From contig CAIXQV010000766.1 in NCBI GenBank assembly GCA_903921605.1, forward strand, positions 1 to 5,033: DNA of 5,033 bases, in the 5' to 3' direction. Made by a program: the position numbers and the translations under genes. Shown here one piece after another: positions 4,427 through 5,033 of the stretch (positions are counted from its first letter, which is position 1; each line of letters starts with the position of its first letter). The DNA is from an uncultured Planctomycetaceae bacterium (GTDB lineage Bacteria; Planctomycetota; Planctomycetia; Planctomycetales; Planctomycetaceae). The notes beneath the pieces were generated by a model. It saw only the letters and a list, made by a program, of their open reading frames with translations, was not told the DNA's origin and ran no database searches.

Positions 4427-5033
4427 TTATTTCGCTTGCGGCAACGACACAAATTCTGCGGACTTCAGATGCCCGGCCCGTGATGCGCCGGCGATAATAA
4501 GCATCCGATCAAGATCGCCAATCAGGCGATGATGAATGCGAGATGTGGGCAGCCTTGCAGACTCAGACCAGCTCTCTGACTCCGCATTAAGCCGATAAAC
4601 CTTCCCGTCCATTCCCGCCAGAACAAGACTGCCACCAACAACCGCGGCGGCTATTCCATTGCCGTTGGCCGGCATCCCGGGAACATCAGGACCTGTACTC
4701 CATTGCTTAGCGATCGGATCGAAGACATGGATCTTCGAGGAGATCTCTCCATCGGGAGTCAACCCACCGATCAGCCAGATTCGATTCTGAAATTCGATCA
4801 CATCCAGTGCTCGTACAGGCGTCGGCTGAGTGACAGCCGTCCAGCCCGCCGCTTCATTCCTCAGATCCAGGACCAATCCATGATCCAGCCAAGTCCCTTC
4901 TTCGCCGCCATTCAGTGACCATCCGCCAAAGACATAGATGTGTTGACCATTCACTGCCGCGCGGTGAGAAGACCGGGGTTCCGGAAGATCCGGCAACTTG
5001 CGCCAGGTCGTGGTGATCGGATCAAAGGCAGAA
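4427..5033 (-). CDS. Kelch-repeat beta-propeller protein, C-terminal part
   Basis: Partial gene: the frame is open to the right edge of the window, so the N-terminus and real start lie beyond 5033; 201 residues are visible. A TTG at 4994-4996 could be taken as a start, but the codons before it encode FDPITTTWRKLP, a normal Kelch strand, so it is internal. Kelch units recur: FDPITTTW with YVFGG; AAGW with WLIGG; VFDPIAKQW with LVLAG; YRLNAESESW with IIAG. Each has the W and G-G spacing of a propeller blade, giving about four blades here; the usual total is six or seven. The protein ends FVSLPQAK at the TAA (4427-4429). Kelch propellers usually serve as binding scaffolds or, in some secreted proteins, as enzymes. 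Four bases after the stop the cupin gene begins, so the two are likely co-translated. Signal peptide status cannot be seen. Confidence 0.88.
   Translation of the reverse strand, partial: SAFDPITTTWRKLPDLPEPRSSHRAAVNGQHIYVFGGWSLNGGEEGTWLDHGLVLDLRNEAAGWTAVTQPTPVRALDVIEFQNRIWLIGGLTPDGEISSKIHVFDPIAKQWSTGPDVPGMPANGNGIAAAVVGGSLVLAGMDGKVYRLNAESESWSESARLPTSRIHHRLIGDLDRMLIIAGASRAGHLKSAEFVSLPQAK

Noticed and set aside
4423..4452. Ten-residue N-terminal extension of the cupin protein (MCRCRKRNNH)
   Set aside because: It would overlap the Kelch gene by 26 bases; the ATG four bases after the Kelch stop is the more natural start.
3640..4497. Plus-strand open frame of 285 codons
   Set aside because: It is antisense to the cupin gene and the end of the Kelch gene, which both show clear family motifs; its own translation has no recognisable domain and no ribosome site was seen.
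4994..4996. TTG as the start of the Kelch protein
   Set aside because: The twelve codons before it continue the Kelch repeat to the window edge, so the gene is partial and this codon is an internal leucine.

Overview
The window most likely comes from a planctomycete. I base this on a Tad/Flp-type pilin with its own small prepilin peptidase, a Cys/His-rich secreted protein with a CxxC-QLFAQP motif and a GPP-type tail, and large palindromic intergenic repeats of the kind I recall from planctomycete genomes. This is an inference from style; no marker gene is present. Every gene I can support lies on the minus strand, so the biological order runs from high to low coordinates.

Right part (about 2979-5033): a compact minus-strand run. 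It starts with the C-terminal part of a Kelch beta-propeller protein that enters from beyond position 5033. Four bases after its stop comes a cupin protein with the three-histidine pattern of thiol dioxygenases. After a further 97 bases comes a DUF1826 protein with an HxD...H...R pattern. The cupin and the DUF1826 protein both look like mononuclear metal (probably iron) proteins. A gap of about 410 bases follows (2569-2978) with no convincing gene.

Middle part (about 1459-2655): a Fur-family metalloregulator with two CxxC zinc-type motifs, then a small secreted Cys/His-rich protein. Each has a candidate promoter overlapped by short palindromes. Together with DUF1826, a family I recall near zinc-responsive COG0523 loci, this suggests a metal-homeostasis neighbourhood. 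The regulatory link is inferred.

Left part (1-1458): an 80-base imperfect palindrome at 1327-1406, then a gene-free, hairpin-rich stretch (957-1326), an Flp-type major pilin with an unusually long C-terminal extension, a perfect 11-bp stem-loop, and a TTG-started A24 (TadV/CpaA-like) prepilin peptidase. The peptidase gene is bracketed almost to the base by two inverted copies of a 30-base repeat. Pilin and peptidase are the substrate and processing enzyme of a tight-adherence pilus; the rest of the tad cluster would be expected to the left of position 1.

The points most worth following are the two adjacent candidate non-haem iron proteins close to a Fur-type regulator, and the inverted-repeat bracket around the peptidase gene. 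I did not see a clearly new defence or mobile system.
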